The notes beneath the pieces were generated by a model. It saw only the letters and a list, made by a program, of their open reading frames with translations, was not told the DNA's origin and ran no database searches. From Legionella lytica (lineage in GTDB: Bacteria; Pseudomonadota; Gammaproteobacteria; Legionellales; Legionellaceae), in NCBI RefSeq assembly GCF_023921225.1, contig NZ_CP071527.1, positions 1,002,001-1,066,000 on the forward strand: a stretch of 64,000 bases of DNA. The letters are read 5' to 3'. This document shows positions 16,979 through 26,624 of this stretch, one piece after another (the first letter of the stretch is position 1; each line of letters starts with the position of its first letter). The position numbers and the translations under genes are program-made.

Positions 16979-17398
16979 TTATTCGGTAGCAAACAAAATT
17001 AAGGCAACAATGGCAAAGCCCATGCCCAATACCTGTTTTAAGGTTAAACTTTGTTTTAGGAACACCATACACAGTATAAGTGTGATCATTGGGTACATGG
17101 AGGTGACTAAAACCACCGGCATGGTTGGCCCATTTCGTAATGCTAAAATGAAAAAAATACACGCAATGCCACTCGCTAAGCCATTAAGTAGTCCGTAGAG
17201 TCCACCTTTAGCATGTAAATCAGGTCGAAACCCAAGCAGTATTAGGGCAATAATTCCTGAAATAAGCACTCCAAGACTGGAGTAAAAGGTAATTGAAAGT
17301 GGGCTAATAAAATTGGATGCTCTCGTTCCACAATATCCCCAAGCTCCGTAGAGGAATAGGGCAATTAACGATGGAAAATACCATGAACTAAAATTCAT
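16979..17398 (-). CDS. EamA/DMT-family transporter, single-repeat form
   Basis: 139 residues with about five membrane helices and the EamA C-terminal pattern (MYPMITLILCMVFLKQSL followed by KQVLGMGFAIVALIL). The usual DMT transporter has two such halves in about 300 residues; this is one half, as in the small EamA proteins that work as dimers. It precedes the TolB-like gene and divergent lolC. Confidence 0.82.
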   Translation of the reverse strand: MNFSSWYFPSLIALFLYGAWGYCGTRASNFISPLSITFYSSLGVLISGIIALILLGFRPDLHAKGGLYGLLNGLASGIACIFFILALRNGPTMPVVLVTSMYPMITLILCMVFLKQSLTLKQVLGMGFAIVALILFATE

Positions 17399-17512
17399 TC
17401 ACTTTACCTTATTGGATGAGTGCTTCTAGTTTGTGCAGAATACCTGTTAGTTTATTAAATTAATACTGCTAAATAGAAAAATATATGTCTCTATTGCCAA
17501 TATGAGCTAGAG

Positions 17513-17535
17513 ATATCCACAAATTCTGTGGATAA
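17513..17535. promoter_or_regulatory. Pair of inverted DnaA-box-like sequences
   Basis: TGTGGATAA (17527-17535) is the exact complement of the consensus DnaA box TTATCCACA. Five bases away ATATCCACA (17513-17521) is a one-mismatch box in the opposite orientation. They sit in the divergent gap between the EamA gene and lolC. Confidence 0.45.
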
Positions 17536-17644
17536 GTATGTGAGTTAGCTGATAATGAAATAATTAATTTGGGATGGGGTATTAACTATATCGCTGGGCG
17601 GTGTTTTTCTCTACAATAAGTCTTTAACTAAAATTCAAGCAATT

Positions 17645-18889
17645 ATGTTTAAACCACTAGCCCTGTTTATGGGGTTGCGCTACACGCGTTCTCGAAAGAA
17701 AAATCACTTCGTCTCATTTATTTCTTTAAGTTCAATGCTGGGTATTGGCATCGGGGTAATGGTGCTGGTTACGGTATTATCTGTAATGAATGGTTTTGAT
17801 GAGCAAATACACAACCGTTTTTTTGGTATGGCTCCTGAAATTACCGTAACTGGTCCTAATGAGCGTTTAAGTAATTGGCCAGCCGTTGAGGAAAAAATCC
17901 GAGCTATTCCTGAAATTAAAGCGGTTGCACCCTATGTGGGTGGTCAAGGCCTGTTAGTCCATGATGGCCAAGTTTTACCGATTGTATTAACTGGCGTACT
18001 TCCTTCTGTAGAAGAGAAGATTACCCATTTAAAGGATAAGCTGTTAGGTGGTAGCGTTGAAAACTTAAACCATTTTGGCATCATCTTAGGTAAGAATATT
18101 GCGGATACCATGGGGGCCATGATTGGGGATAAAGTGACGGTGATGATTCCTCAAGCAACAGTGAATCCAACAGGTATGATTCCTCGCTTTAAACGATTTA
18201 CGGTTGTTGGCGTCTTTTCCGCTGGTTCTGGGTTTAATTTTGATACTCGTTTAGCCTTCATCAATATGGAGGATGCGCAAAAGCTTTTTCAAATGGGTGA
18301 TGATGTTACTGGCCTGAAAATGAAGATTAATAACGTGTATCAGGCTCCTGAGTTATCTATGCGCTTATCTCATTTATTAGGTGATGAGTACCAGGCGGGG
18401 AATTGGACGGAACAGTATGGTGCATTTTTCGAAGCAGTGAAGATGGAAAAAACCATGATGTTTATGATCTTATTGCTGATTATTGCGGTAGCTGCGTTTA
18501 ATTTAGTATCGTCCTTAGTGATGGTAGTGAATGACAAGCAAGCGGAAATTGCTATTTTAAGGACAATTGGAGCAACACCCTCAACAATACTTTGGACATT
18601 CATCGTACAAGGGATGATGGTAGGTGTGGTGGGAACGATTTTGGGTTTAATTGGTGGTCTGCTCTTGGCTGAGAATGCCACTACTATTGTGAATCATTTA
18701 CAAACCTGGTTCCATGTTAAAGTCTTGTCATCCAGCATTTATTTTGTGGATTACCTACCCTCGAAAATTATGTTTAGCGACATTTGGAAAGTGTGTGTTA
18801 TGGCATTATTAATGAGTTTCTTGGCAACTATTTATCCGGCCTGGCGTGCTTCAAAAACGGTAATTGCGGAGGCTTTACATTATGAGTGA
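17645..18889 (+). CDS. lolC: Lipoprotein-releasing ABC permease (LolC/LolE/LolF type)
   Basis: Inner-membrane subunit of the Lol exporter that releases outer-membrane lipoproteins to LolA. 414 residues: N-terminal cytoplasmic segment with [16 protein letters not shown], one helix near 25-47, a large periplasmic domain, then three helices in the C-terminal FtsX-like domain ([20 protein letters not shown] near 285, then LRTIGAT). lolD overlaps its stop. Only one permease gene is present where lolC-lolD-lolE is usual, so this may be the homodimer-forming LolF type. Confidence 0.9.
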   Translation: MFKPLALFMGLRYTRSRKKNHFVSFISLSSMLGIGIGVMVLVTVLSVMNGFDEQIHNRFFGMAPEITVTGPNERLSNWPAVEEKIRAIPEIKAVAPYVGGQGLLVHDGQVLPIVLTGVLPSVEEKITHLKDKLLGGSVENLNHFGIILGKNIADTMGAMIGDKVTVMIPQATVNPTGMIPRFKRFTVVGVFSAGSGFNFDTRLAFINMEDAQKLFQMGDDVTGLKMKINNVYQAPELSMRLSHLLGDEYQAGNWTEQYGAFFEAVKMEKTMMFMILLLIIAVAAFNLVSSLVMVVNDKQAEIAILRTIGATPSTILWTFIVQGMMVGVVGTILGLIGGLLLAENATTIVNHLQTWFHVKVLSSSIYFVDYLPSKIMFSDIWKVCVMALLMSFLATIYPAWRASKTVIAEALHYE

Positions 18890-19559
18890 TATTATTTTAA
18901 GCAGTAAGCAACTTTATAAATCCTATAATGATGGCGCTTCGAAAGTAGAGGTATTGCGAGGAATAGATATTTCCATTGCCCGCGGTGAGCGGTTGGCTAT
19001 TATTGGCCCATCAGGTTCAGGGAAGAGTACGCTTTTGCATTTATTAGGCGGCTTGGATAAGCCCAGCAGTGGTGAGGTGGTGGTTAACAACGTGGATTGG
19101 CAGAAGATTAGTGAAAAGAGACGCTGCCAATTACGCAACAAAGGTTTAGGGTTTATTTATCAGTTCCATCATTTGCTACCCGAATTTACCGCACTTGAAA
19201 ATGTATGTATGCCATTATTATTGGCGAATAGCTCTATCAGTGAAGCTCAAGACAAAGCAACTGCGATTCTTGAGGCCGTAGGCCTTGGTGCCAGAAAAGA
19301 ACATAAGCCGTCGCAACTGTCTGGTGGGGAGCGCCAACGCGTGGCTATTGCACGTGCATTGGTTCATCAACCTTATTGTGTATTGGCGGATGAACCTACA
19401 GGTAATTTGGATCAGGCAACAGCGACCAAAGTTTTTGATTTGATGTTGGATTTAAATAAAGAAATGAATACCGCCCTGGTTATTGTGACGCATGATCAAC
19501 AATTAGCACACCGTATGGATAGAGTGCTAGTTTTGGGAGAGGGGACGTTATCTAGTTAA
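18882..19559 (+). CDS. lolD: Lipoprotein-releasing ABC ATPase
   Basis: 225 residues with Walker [10 protein letters not shown], signature [10 protein letters not shown], Walker [13 protein letters not shown] and the H-loop VTHDQQ. The start at 18882 (MSDIILSS) is chosen over an upstream in-frame codon because GGAGG precedes it and it overlaps the lolC stop by 8 bases, the usual coupling. LolD powers lipoprotein release from the inner membrane. Confidence 0.94.
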   Translation: MSDIILSSKQLYKSYNDGASKVEVLRGIDISIARGERLAIIGPSGSGKSTLLHLLGGLDKPSSGEVVVNNVDWQKISEKRRCQLRNKGLGFIYQFHHLLPEFTALENVCMPLLLANSSISEAQDKATAILEAVGLGARKEHKPSQLSGGERQRVAIARALVHQPYCVLADEPTGNLDQATATKVFDLMLDLNKEMNTALVIVTHDQQLAHRMDRVLVLGEGTLSS

Positions 19560-19589
19560 TATATTTTTAATCGATAGGGAGTAATCAAT

Positions 19590-19832
19590 ATGGGTCTTAA
19601 CGATGGAAAAGCAAAAAGCGAGAAGTTACGCAATATTACATTGAATGGAGCACAACGGAAACGTCCTGTATCAGAGGGATTTGATCGCGCGCAGTATGAT
19701 TTGATGGATTTTGGTGCTGTAGTACCCGCTCCAGCGAAATCATCAACATATGGTTTTTTATCGCAGAAAAGAGTGCCTCCTGCTCCAGTTAATTCGCCAG
19801 AACCCGAATGCAGTCTTAGAAGCCCTTTTTAG
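19590..19832 (+). CDS. Small unknown protein downstream of lolD
   Basis: 80 residues, hydrophilic, basic in the first third, proline-rich near the C-terminus, without signal peptide or membrane segment. GGGAG lies 8 bases before the ATG. It follows lolD by 30 bases on the same strand. No family recognised. Confidence 0.65.
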   Translation: MGLNDGKAKSEKLRNITLNGAQRKRPVSEGFDRAQYDLMDFGAVVPAPAKSSTYGFLSQKRVPPAPVNSPEPECSLRSPF

Positions 19833-19846
19833 GGAGAGGTAAAAAC

Positions 19847-19884
19847 TGTAACCCGTCTTAGACGAAGTCATAATACGGGTTACA
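19847..19884. repeat. Inverted repeat between convergent genes, CCCGTATTA family
   Basis: TGTAACCCGT and ACGGGTTACA form the outer stem around TTAGACGAAGTCATAAT. It is a relative of 5132-5164 and lies exactly between the 80-residue gene and convergent asnS, where a hairpin could end both transcripts. Confidence 0.75.
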
Positions 19885-19896
19885 TACACTTAGATC

Positions 19897-21300
19897 TTAA
19901 TAATCAGCGTGTCCTGGTGTACGAGGGAATGGAATTACATCACGCACGTTCGCTAAACCAGTTACATAGCTAACTAAGCGCTCAAAACCTAAGCCAAAGC
20001 CAGCATGGGGAACGCTGCCATAACGGCGTAGATCTCGGTACCACTGATAGCTTTCTTTATTGAGGTTACACTCTTCAAGACGTCGGTCAAAAATCTCTAG
20101 ACGGTCTTCACGTTGACTTCCACCAATAATTTCCCCGATTCCAGGAGCTAACACATCCATTGCGGCAACTGTTTTACCGTCATCATTAAGGCGCATGTAG
20201 AAGCTTTTTATTTCTTGTGGGTAGTTGGTCAAAATTACTGGCTTTTTGCAGTGAACTTCAGCTAAATAGCGCTCATGCTCAGATTGCAAATCAAGCCCCC
20301 AACTGACTGGGAACTCAAATTTCTGTCCTGAGTTTTCTAGAACTTTAATTGCATCCGTATAAGTCATTACTTCGAAATCAGAGTTAACGATGTGCTCAAG
20401 ACGTTCTATGCATCCAGGGGACACGAATTGGTTGAAAAACTCCATATCATCAAGACGCTCATCCAATACCACTTTGCATAAATAGCGCAGCATATTTTGA
20501 CTTAGATCACAAATATCATGAAGGGTTGCAAAAGCGACTTCAGGCTCAATCATCCAAAACTCAGCTAAGTGACGGCTGGTGTTGGAGTTTTCCGCGCGGA
20601 AGGTTGGGCCAAAGGTATATACTTTCGACATTGCTAAGCAATATGCTTCCAAGTTCAATTGCCCTGATACGGTTAAGAACGACTCTTTACCAAAGAAATC
20701 TTTGCTGTAATCAATCTGACCTTGAGCGTTTTTAGGTGGATTTACTAAGTCTAAAGTCGATACACGGAACATTTCTCCCGCGCCTTCACAATCGCTTGAG
20801 GTAATAATGGGGGTATGAATCCAAAAATAGCCTTGTTCATGGAAAAAGCGATGCACTGCCTGGGACAAGCAATGACGAATACGTGTCACAGCACTAATGG
20901 TATTGGTACGAGGGCGTAAGTGAGCTACTTCACGCAAGAATTCCAGAGTATGACGTTTGGCCTGAATAGGATAAGTATCTGGGTTTTCGACCCAGCCAAC
21001 AACAGTAATATGCTCAGCTTGAATTTCAAAGGATTGACCTTTACCTTGAGAGGCAACTAATTTTCCGCGAGCAATGATGGAGCAACCCGCATTAAGTTTG
21101 GTAATTTCATCCTGATAATTTGACAGCGCATCAGTAGCTACAATTTGAATCGGCGCAAAACAAGAGCCATCATGTAAGCTAATGAAGGATAAACCTGCTT
21201 TTGAATCGCGACGGGTTTTAACCCAACCTCTTACAGTAACTTGCTCATCTACGTTGACTGCACCATCTAAACATTCTTTGATGGTAAAAACTTCTGCCAT
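19897..21300 (-). CDS. asnS: Asparaginyl-tRNA synthetase
   Basis: Class IIb aminoacyl-tRNA synthetase of 467 residues. The N-terminal OB-fold anticodon-binding domain ([14 protein letters not shown]), motif 2 region ([21 protein letters not shown]) and motif 3 ([15 protein letters not shown]) are all intact. It attaches asparagine to tRNA-Asn. It is transcribed alone. Confidence 0.96.
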   Translation of the reverse strand: MAEVFTIKECLDGAVNVDEQVTVRGWVKTRRDSKAGLSFISLHDGSCFAPIQIVATDALSNYQDEITKLNAGCSIIARGKLVASQGKGQSFEIQAEHITVVGWVENPDTYPIQAKRHTLEFLREVAHLRPRTNTISAVTRIRHCLSQAVHRFFHEQGYFWIHTPIITSSDCEGAGEMFRVSTLDLVNPPKNAQGQIDYSKDFFGKESFLTVSGQLNLEAYCLAMSKVYTFGPTFRAENSNTSRHLAEFWMIEPEVAFATLHDICDLSQNMLRYLCKVVLDERLDDMEFFNQFVSPGCIERLEHIVNSDFEVMTYTDAIKVLENSGQKFEFPVSWGLDLQSEHERYLAEVHCKKPVILTNYPQEIKSFYMRLNDDGKTVAAMDVLAPGIGEIIGGSQREDRLEIFDRRLEECNLNKESYQWYRDLRRYGSVPHAGFGLGFERLVSYVTGLANVRDVIPFPRTPGHADY

Positions 21301-21365
21301 TTTTTATTCCTGTAATTGAACATAATATGCGATGATACACTAAATAAAATCGGTGAGGGAGCATT

Positions 21366-21926
21366 ATGAAGCAAAGAGTTTTATTTGCCTTATTATTTTG
21401 TTGCTCGACTTTGGTGCAGGCTAAAGATACTGTATTGAAACTATACAGACCTTATGGTGATGCTACCGGTCAAGTAATGCCAATCGTAAAACAAACTTTA
21501 GCAGGGCGCTGTCTGTCCCAATCACGTATTATTGTGCGTGAAGATGCCTGGCGTTGTGAAGCAGAGGGCAGAACTTTTGATCCTTGTTTTGTTAAAGCCG
21601 GAACGAATCGCAAAGAGGCTTTATGTCCGCAATCACCTTGGGTTGGAGATAGCGTGCAAATTAATGTCGCTATTCCTTTAAACAATGCGCAAAATGAGAC
21701 GCTTGATATGTCGCGGACTTATCCTTGGGGAATAGAATTAGTTAACGGTGAACGCTGTTTAGCGGTTTATTCCAGCGAGGTTTATGAAGAAATGCCGGTG
21801 CGTTATCGCTGTGCTAATGAAAACCTATTGTTAGGGTATTTGCAGCGTTGCAAAACCACTTGGAGTATGTTGGAAAAAACACCTGAGGGTGTGGTCACGT
21901 CCGAGTTAAAGAAGGCGTGGTTTTAA
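21366..21926 (+). CDS. Secreted cysteine-rich protein of unknown function
   Basis: 186 residues with a signal peptide (MKQRVLFALLFCCSTLVQA, cleavage likely before KDTV). The mature protein has seven cysteines (in GRCLS, WRCEA, DPCFV, ALCPQ, ERCLA, YRCAN, QRCKT), suggesting disulfide bonds in the periplasm or outside. GGGAG precedes the ATG. No family recognised. Confidence 0.75.
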   Translation: MKQRVLFALLFCCSTLVQAKDTVLKLYRPYGDATGQVMPIVKQTLAGRCLSQSRIIVREDAWRCEAEGRTFDPCFVKAGTNRKEALCPQSPWVGDSVQINVAIPLNNAQNETLDMSRTYPWGIELVNGERCLAVYSSEVYEEMPVRYRCANENLLLGYLQRCKTTWSMLEKTPEGVVTSELKKAWF

Positions 21927-21943
21927 ATAGTTTGGTATAAGAA

Positions 21944-22016
21944 CGTAGGCTGGGCTGTTAAGCCCAGCAACATTGTTCTTCCTACACCCGATGCTTGGCT
22001 TAACAGCCTAGTCTAC
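21944..22016. repeat. Inverted repeat, GTAGGCTGGGC family
   Basis: GTAGGCTGGGCTGTTAAGCC pairs imperfectly with GGCTTAACAGCCTAGTCTAC. It lies between two convergent genes and reaches a few bases into the 3' end of maiA. Confidence 0.7.
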
Positions 22017-22648
22017 GCTTCTTTCGGAGCGGCATCCTGAAAGGCTTTTAATGTTAAACAATGAGCATCAATTTCACGGATTAATGGATAATCATCTAAG
22101 GCAAAATTAAAACGCTTCGCATTAAAGACCTGGGGAATAAGACAAAGATCGGCCATTGATGCGTTATCTCCCATACAAAATGGTTGCGTACGCTCGATGG
22201 TGTGTAGCTTCGCTTCAAGTGCATCGAATCCCTTTTTTAACCAATGATGATACCATGCGGTAACTTGAGATTCATTGGCATTAAATTCCGCTTTCAACTG
22301 ATTTAACACCCGTAAATTATTTAATGGGTGCATGTCACAAACGATCATTAATGCCAGCGAACGCACGGTGGCTTTGGCAATGGGCTCGTGGGGCAGTAAG
22401 GCTGGGGTTGGGTGAATTTCGTCTAAATACTCAATGATGGCCAGGGATTGATTAATCGTTTCTCCCTCAACTTCCAAACAAGGTACCAGTCCCTGTGGAT
22501 TGACCCTGCGATATTCGGGGCGATGTTGTTCACCGCCATTATTAACTAAATGCACGCCAATCTTTTCATAATTGATGCCTTTAAAATTCATCGCAATACG
22601 TACACGATAGCTAGCGGTAGAACGAAAGTAATCGTAAAGTTTCATCAT
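22013..22648 (-). CDS. maiA: Maleylacetoacetate isomerase (zeta-class glutathione transferase)
   Basis: Isomerises maleylacetoacetate to fumarylacetoacetate in tyrosine breakdown using glutathione. 211 residues with the zeta-class active-site motif YFRSTASYRVRIAMN near the N-terminus, the thioredoxin-fold VNPQGLVPCLE and the glutathione-contact QSLAIIEYLDE. Two adjacent ATGs can serve as start. It follows the fumarylacetoacetase gene by 9 bases, forming hpd-fah-maiA. Confidence 0.93.
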   Translation of the reverse strand: MMKLYDYFRSTASYRVRIAMNFKGINYEKIGVHLVNNGGEQHRPEYRRVNPQGLVPCLEVEGETINQSLAIIEYLDEIHPTPALLPHEPIAKATVRSLALMIVCDMHPLNNLRVLNQLKAEFNANESQVTAWYHHWLKKGFDALEAKLHTIERTQPFCMGDNASMADLCLIPQVFNAKRFNFALDDYPLIREIDAHCLTLKAFQDAAPKEA

Positions 22649-22657
22649 GATTTTGGC

Positions 22658-23641
22658 TTACCCCTGCTTCACGGTTTGTTCGATGGCACCAAAAAGACTC
22701 TTGCCCTGTTTATCTAGCATTTCAATGCGAATCGTATCTCCAAAATGCATAAATGGAGTTTTTGCTTTGCCTTCCTCGATGATTTCTAACATTCTTTTTT
22801 CTGCAATACAGGAAGACCCTTTACTGCGATCCAGATTGGATACGGTTCCTGAACCAATAATGGTTCCGGCACCTAAAGCTCTGGTTTTTGCCGCATGTTG
22901 GACTAATTCAGTAAATGAAAAGGTCATGTCGATACCTGCATCAGGCTGGCCAAAGAGTCTGCCATTTAAGTGACTGATAAGAGGTAGGTGTACTCGTTGA
23001 CCATCCCAAGCATGAGCAAGCTCATCAGGAGTAATGGCTACTGGCGAAAAACTACTTGAAGGTTTGGATTGGAAAAAACCAAAGCCTTTTGCAAGTTCTT
23101 CGGGGATTAAATTACGCAAAGAAACATCGTTAACTAACATGAGTAATTTAATATGTTTGCCAGCATCCTCAGCATCGATACCCATTGGTACATCATTGGT
23201 AATTACGGCTACTTCTGCTTCAAAATCGATTCCATAGGCTTCATCCGCGGCCAGGATTGGATCTCTAGGCCCAAGGAACGTATCTGAGCCACCTTGATAC
23301 ATCAAGGGGTTCGTCCAAAAATCTTCGGGCATTTCTGCGCCGCGAGCTTTGCGGACTAATTCAACATGATTCACGTAGGCGCTCCCATCAGCCCACTGAT
23401 ACGCACGTGGTAAGGGAGAGGTGCATTGTTGGGGATCGAATGCAAAGGCATCATCCAATCCCTGTTCGTTTAACTGCCCATATATTTTTTGCAATTCAGG
23501 TTCAACCTGCTGCCAATGATCCAGAGCATATTGCATATTCGCAGCAATGTGCGGAACGCGTATGGCGTGGGTCAATGCTTGATTGACCACACATAATTCA
23601 CCATCTCGTGAAGAGGCTGATTTTAACGTCGCTAGTTTCAT
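22658..23641 (-). CDS. fahA: Fumarylacetoacetate hydrolase
   Basis: Cleaves fumarylacetoacetate to fumarate and acetoacetate, the last step of tyrosine breakdown. 327 residues, the short bacterial form. Metal-binding FAH features are visible (YGIDFEAEVAVI, KPSSSFSPVA, GTIIGSGTVSNLD). It lies between hpd and maiA on the same strand, which fixes the substrate better than the sequence alone. Confidence 0.91.
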   Translation of the reverse strand: MKLATLKSASSRDGELCVVNQALTHAIRVPHIAANMQYALDHWQQVEPELQKIYGQLNEQGLDDAFAFDPQQCTSPLPRAYQWADGSAYVNHVELVRKARGAEMPEDFWTNPLMYQGGSDTFLGPRDPILAADEAYGIDFEAEVAVITNDVPMGIDAEDAGKHIKLLMLVNDVSLRNLIPEELAKGFGFFQSKPSSSFSPVAITPDELAHAWDGQRVHLPLISHLNGRLFGQPDAGIDMTFSFTELVQHAAKTRALGAGTIIGSGTVSNLDRSKGSSCIAEKRMLEIIEEGKAKTPFMHFGDTIRIEMLDKQGKSLFGAIEQTVKQG

Positions 23642-23649
23642 AAAGATTC

Positions 23650-24696
23650 CTACTGAACTTCTTTTAAAGTACCACGTTTGATTTGGTCACGTTCAATTGC
23701 TTCAAATAACGCCTGAAAGTTCCCTTCCCCAAATCCTTGATTGCCTTTACGTTGAATAATTTCAAAAAATACTGGGCCAAAAATATTTTCAGTAAAGATT
23801 TGCAGTAATAAACCATGTTTGGGATCCGTTTCACCATCAATCAATATTTTTTCCTGGTGCAGTTGTTTTACTGGTTCTTGATGCCATGGGAGACGATCTT
23901 GCAGCATTTCATAATAGGTGTCTGGAACATCAAGAAATTGAACCCCTTGCTCTCTTAGACTATGCACGGTGTGATAAATATCGTCCGTAGTTAAGGCCAT
24001 ATGTTGTATGCCTTCGCCATGATACTCATGGAGGAACTCTTCAATTTGCGATACGTCATCTTTGGATTCATTGAGAGGAATCTTAATTTTCCCACAGGGG
24101 CTACCTAAGGCACGGCTAAGCAAACCAGTCATTTTGCCTTTGATATTAAAATAACGGATTTCCTGGAAATTAAAAATCCGCTCATAGAAATCAGCCCATT
24201 TATCCATATTACCGCGAAAGACGTTGTGAGTTAGATGATCAATCAGTAAAAGACCATTGCCCACAGGAGCATCCGATTTATTTGTCCAGTGTTGGGCAAA
24301 AGGTTGATGCTGGTCATCAACAAAATAAATTACGCTCCCGCCAATCGCTTGAATTGCTGGTAAGCCATGATGAGCATGCTCACAATCTTCAAAAGCAGTT
24401 GCCCCATGTTTAATGGCATGCGCAAAAGCAGCTTTAGCATCACGTACTTTAAATCCCATTGCACAAGCTCCAGGGCCATGAGTGGCTGCATGAACGGCTG
24501 CTTGGCTGTGTGTTGTTGCATTGACTATGAATTGAATTTGCCCTTGTTGGAATAAGGCAACGTCTTGATTTTTATGGGTTGCGGTAATTTGAAAGCCCAT
24601 ATCAAGAAATTGTTGATGCAGGCGTTTTTTGTCTGGTCCTGAGAACTCTAAAAAAGCAAAGCCATCTAATCCACATGGGTTCTCATTTGTTTGCAT
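23650..24696 (-). CDS. hpd: 4-hydroxyphenylpyruvate dioxygenase (legiolysin)
   Basis: Converts 4-hydroxyphenylpyruvate to homogentisate. In L. pneumophila this protein is legiolysin (lly), linked to pigment formation through homogentisate oxidation. 348 residues in two vicinal-oxygen-chelate repeats; the iron ligands lie in DHLTHNV, GIQHMALTTDD and GPVFFEIIQRKG, and the C-terminal gate helix FGEGNFQALFEAIE is present. AAGGAG precedes the ATG. It heads the hpd-fahA-maiA run. Confidence 0.95.
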   Translation of the reverse strand: MQTNENPCGLDGFAFLEFSGPDKKRLHQQFLDMGFQITATHKNQDVALFQQGQIQFIVNATTHSQAAVHAATHGPGACAMGFKVRDAKAAFAHAIKHGATAFEDCEHAHHGLPAIQAIGGSVIYFVDDQHQPFAQHWTNKSDAPVGNGLLLIDHLTHNVFRGNMDKWADFYERIFNFQEIRYFNIKGKMTGLLSRALGSPCGKIKIPLNESKDDVSQIEEFLHEYHGEGIQHMALTTDDIYHTVHSLREQGVQFLDVPDTYYEMLQDRLPWHQEPVKQLHQEKILIDGETDPKHGLLLQIFTENIFGPVFFEIIQRKGNQGFGEGNFQALFEAIERDQIKRGTLKEVQ

Positions 24697-24733
24697 TCGT
24701 TATACTCCTTTATAAATTTCCTTATTCGGCTTG

Positions 24734-24757
24734 GGCTTAAGTTAGCAAACTTAAGCC
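24734..24757. terminator. Hairpin between O-methyltransferase gene and hpd
   Basis: GGCTTAAGTT and AACTTAAGCC form a perfect 10-bp stem with a 4-base loop, overlapping the end of the O-methyltransferase gene. There is no T-run, so it may be an mRNA stabiliser or a weak terminator ahead of hpd. Confidence 0.5.
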
Positions 24758-25413
24758 TATACTAAGTGCACTAAAAACAATCCATCGGCTATGGGGAGCA
24801 TGCTCGTAAATACCCGCTGGTCATTTTTAATTAAATCATTAAGTTTTTTTATTTCTCGGGTTTGGCCGTTGCTGTCTTGCTCATCGATTACTTTACCATC
24901 CCAAAGCACATTATCAATAGCAATGATGCCTTTAGGCTGGATCAGCTTTAATGCCAATTCATAGTATTGAACGTAGTTGGTTTTATCTGCATCAATAAAG
25001 ATAAAATCAAATTTTTGTTCCCAACCTTCGTCAATGAGTGCATGGAGCGAATCTAGAGCGGGGGCAATACGTAGTTCAATCTTTTGACCTTGCTTCGCTT
25101 CTTCCCAAAAAAGATGAGCTTTTTTAGTCCACTGGGCACTAATATCACAGGTGATTAAGCGACCATTCTCAGGCAGAGCTAGAGCCATGGCCAAGGCGCT
25201 ATAGCCCGTGAATGTACCTAGTTCTAATACATTTTTGGCACCGATGGTGCGTAAGAGAAACTGCATGAATTGCGCTTGTTCTGGCGCAACTTGCATGTTT
25301 GCCAGTTCCATTAAGGACGTGTCCTTGCGCAAGCGTTCCAAGGTAGGATGCTCGCGCAATGATTTATCCAAAATGTAGTCATAAAGCTCTGGAGTCAGGC
25401 TTAATTGTTTCAT
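24757..25413 (-). CDS. Class I SAM-dependent O-methyltransferase (caffeoyl-CoA OMT-like)
   Basis: 218 residues with the SAM motif VLELGTFTGYSALAMAL, the acidic LITCDIS and the metal/substrate segment FIFIDADKTNYVQYYE, the pattern of catechol/caffeoyl-CoA-type O-methyltransferases. The ATG overlaps the stop of the leucine-dehydrogenase-like gene by one base, so the two are coupled. The substrate is unknown; a catechol or similar aromatic would fit the neighbouring tyrosine pathway. Confidence 0.88.
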   Translation of the reverse strand: MKQLSLTPELYDYILDKSLREHPTLERLRKDTSLMELANMQVAPEQAQFMQFLLRTIGAKNVLELGTFTGYSALAMALALPENGRLITCDISAQWTKKAHLFWEEAKQGQKIELRIAPALDSLHALIDEGWEQKFDFIFIDADKTNYVQYYELALKLIQPKGIIAIDNVLWDGKVIDEQDSNGQTREIKKLNDLIKNDQRVFTSMLPIADGLFLVHLV

Positions 25414-26486
25414 TATGCTAACTTCTCTTGAGCCATCGCATCGGCAATTTCATTTGTGGGTACATTTTCTTTTGCTGAACGAGCAAAAATTTCAGTTAAA
25501 TGTTCACGAATGTTATCGATTTGCTCATTGATTTTACTCTCAGGAGTATGCAGATATTTAGATGCTGCGAAAATTAATCCGCCGGCATTAATTACGTAAT
25601 CTACTGCTAAGAGGATTCCTTTTTCATGTAATATTTTACCATGATAAGTATGAGCAAGTTGGTTATTTGCTGCACCAGCGACAATGGTCGTTTGCAACTG
25701 AGGAATAGTAATATCATTGAGTATTGCACCTAAAGCACAGGGAGCAAATACATCACAAGGAACCTTGTGAATTTCTTCAGTTGTTACAGGTTTAGCACCG
25801 AATTCTTTAATTGCTTTTTCTACTGCGGCAGGAGAAATATCAGCAACAGTTAGGGTTGCGCCTAACTCATGTAAATGTTGAGCCAGTAGATAACCCACAT
25901 GGCCTAAGCCTTGAATGGCAACATGAACACCCTTAAGATTATCTTTGCCTAGCTTATACGCAACAGCTGCTTGGATACCACGTAAAATTCCACGTGCAGT
26001 TGAAGGAGATGGATCGCCATCATACTTAGATAAACTAGCAACATGACTGGTATGTTCGCCAATAATGTCCATATCGCTTAAGAGCGTACCACTATCTAGA
26101 GCAGTGATATAACGACCATTTAACTCGTTAACAAATTGGCCAAATTTATGCATGTAACCAGCACGGTCAAAGGACCCACGTGGTTTGATAATTACTGATT
26201 TACCACCACCTAAAGGTAAATTCACTGAAGCCGCTTTATAACTCATGCCACGAGCAAGGCGCATTGCATCGTTAAGAGCAGCGGCAGTGCTAGGATATTC
26301 TATAAAACGACAACCACCTAAAGCAGGGCCTAATTTGGTGTTATGTATGGCAATGATCGCTTTCATGCCGGTTTCCGGGTCTACTTTAAAATGCAAATCA
26401 CCAAACCCGTGTGCTAGGGCGTATTCAAGAAAATCATCATCAGCTCGTGCTGAGCTGTCAGTGCTTATATTTTCAACAGACATCAT
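25413..26486 (-). CDS. Leucine/phenylalanine-type amino acid dehydrogenase
   Basis: 357-residue Glu/Leu/Phe/Val dehydrogenase. The N-terminal domain has the catalytic glycine-rich PLGGGKSVII with its lysine, the Rossmann motif is GLGHVGYLLAQHLHE near residue 190, and CALGAILND follows. Such enzymes oxidatively deaminate branched-chain or aromatic amino acids to 2-oxo acids with NAD. Its place upstream of the hpd cluster suggests a role in amino acid catabolism. AGGAG lies 8 bases before the first ATG. Confidence 0.9.
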   Translation of the reverse strand: MMSVENISTDSSARADDDFLEYALAHGFGDLHFKVDPETGMKAIIAIHNTKLGPALGGCRFIEYPSTAAALNDAMRLARGMSYKAASVNLPLGGGKSVIIKPRGSFDRAGYMHKFGQFVNELNGRYITALDSGTLLSDMDIIGEHTSHVASLSKYDGDPSPSTARGILRGIQAAVAYKLGKDNLKGVHVAIQGLGHVGYLLAQHLHELGATLTVADISPAAVEKAIKEFGAKPVTTEEIHKVPCDVFAPCALGAILNDITIPQLQTTIVAGAANNQLAHTYHGKILHEKGILLAVDYVINAGGLIFAASKYLHTPESKINEQIDNIREHLTEIFARSAKENVPTNEIADAMAQEKLA

Positions 26487-26624
26487 TACCTATACTCCTG
26501 TGACGAATATTTTTTTGCAAAGTTATAGTCCTATTTAAAAATTAAATCAATGATAATTTGGTTTCTGATGAGTTGCTGGTATAAACTAACTTGAGTTCTA
26601 CATTTATTAAATTTGGAGAAGATT

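Noticed and set aside
17513..17535. Replication origin at the DnaA-box pair
   Set aside because: Only two boxes, and no dnaA, dnaN, gyrB or AT-rich unwinding region next to them.
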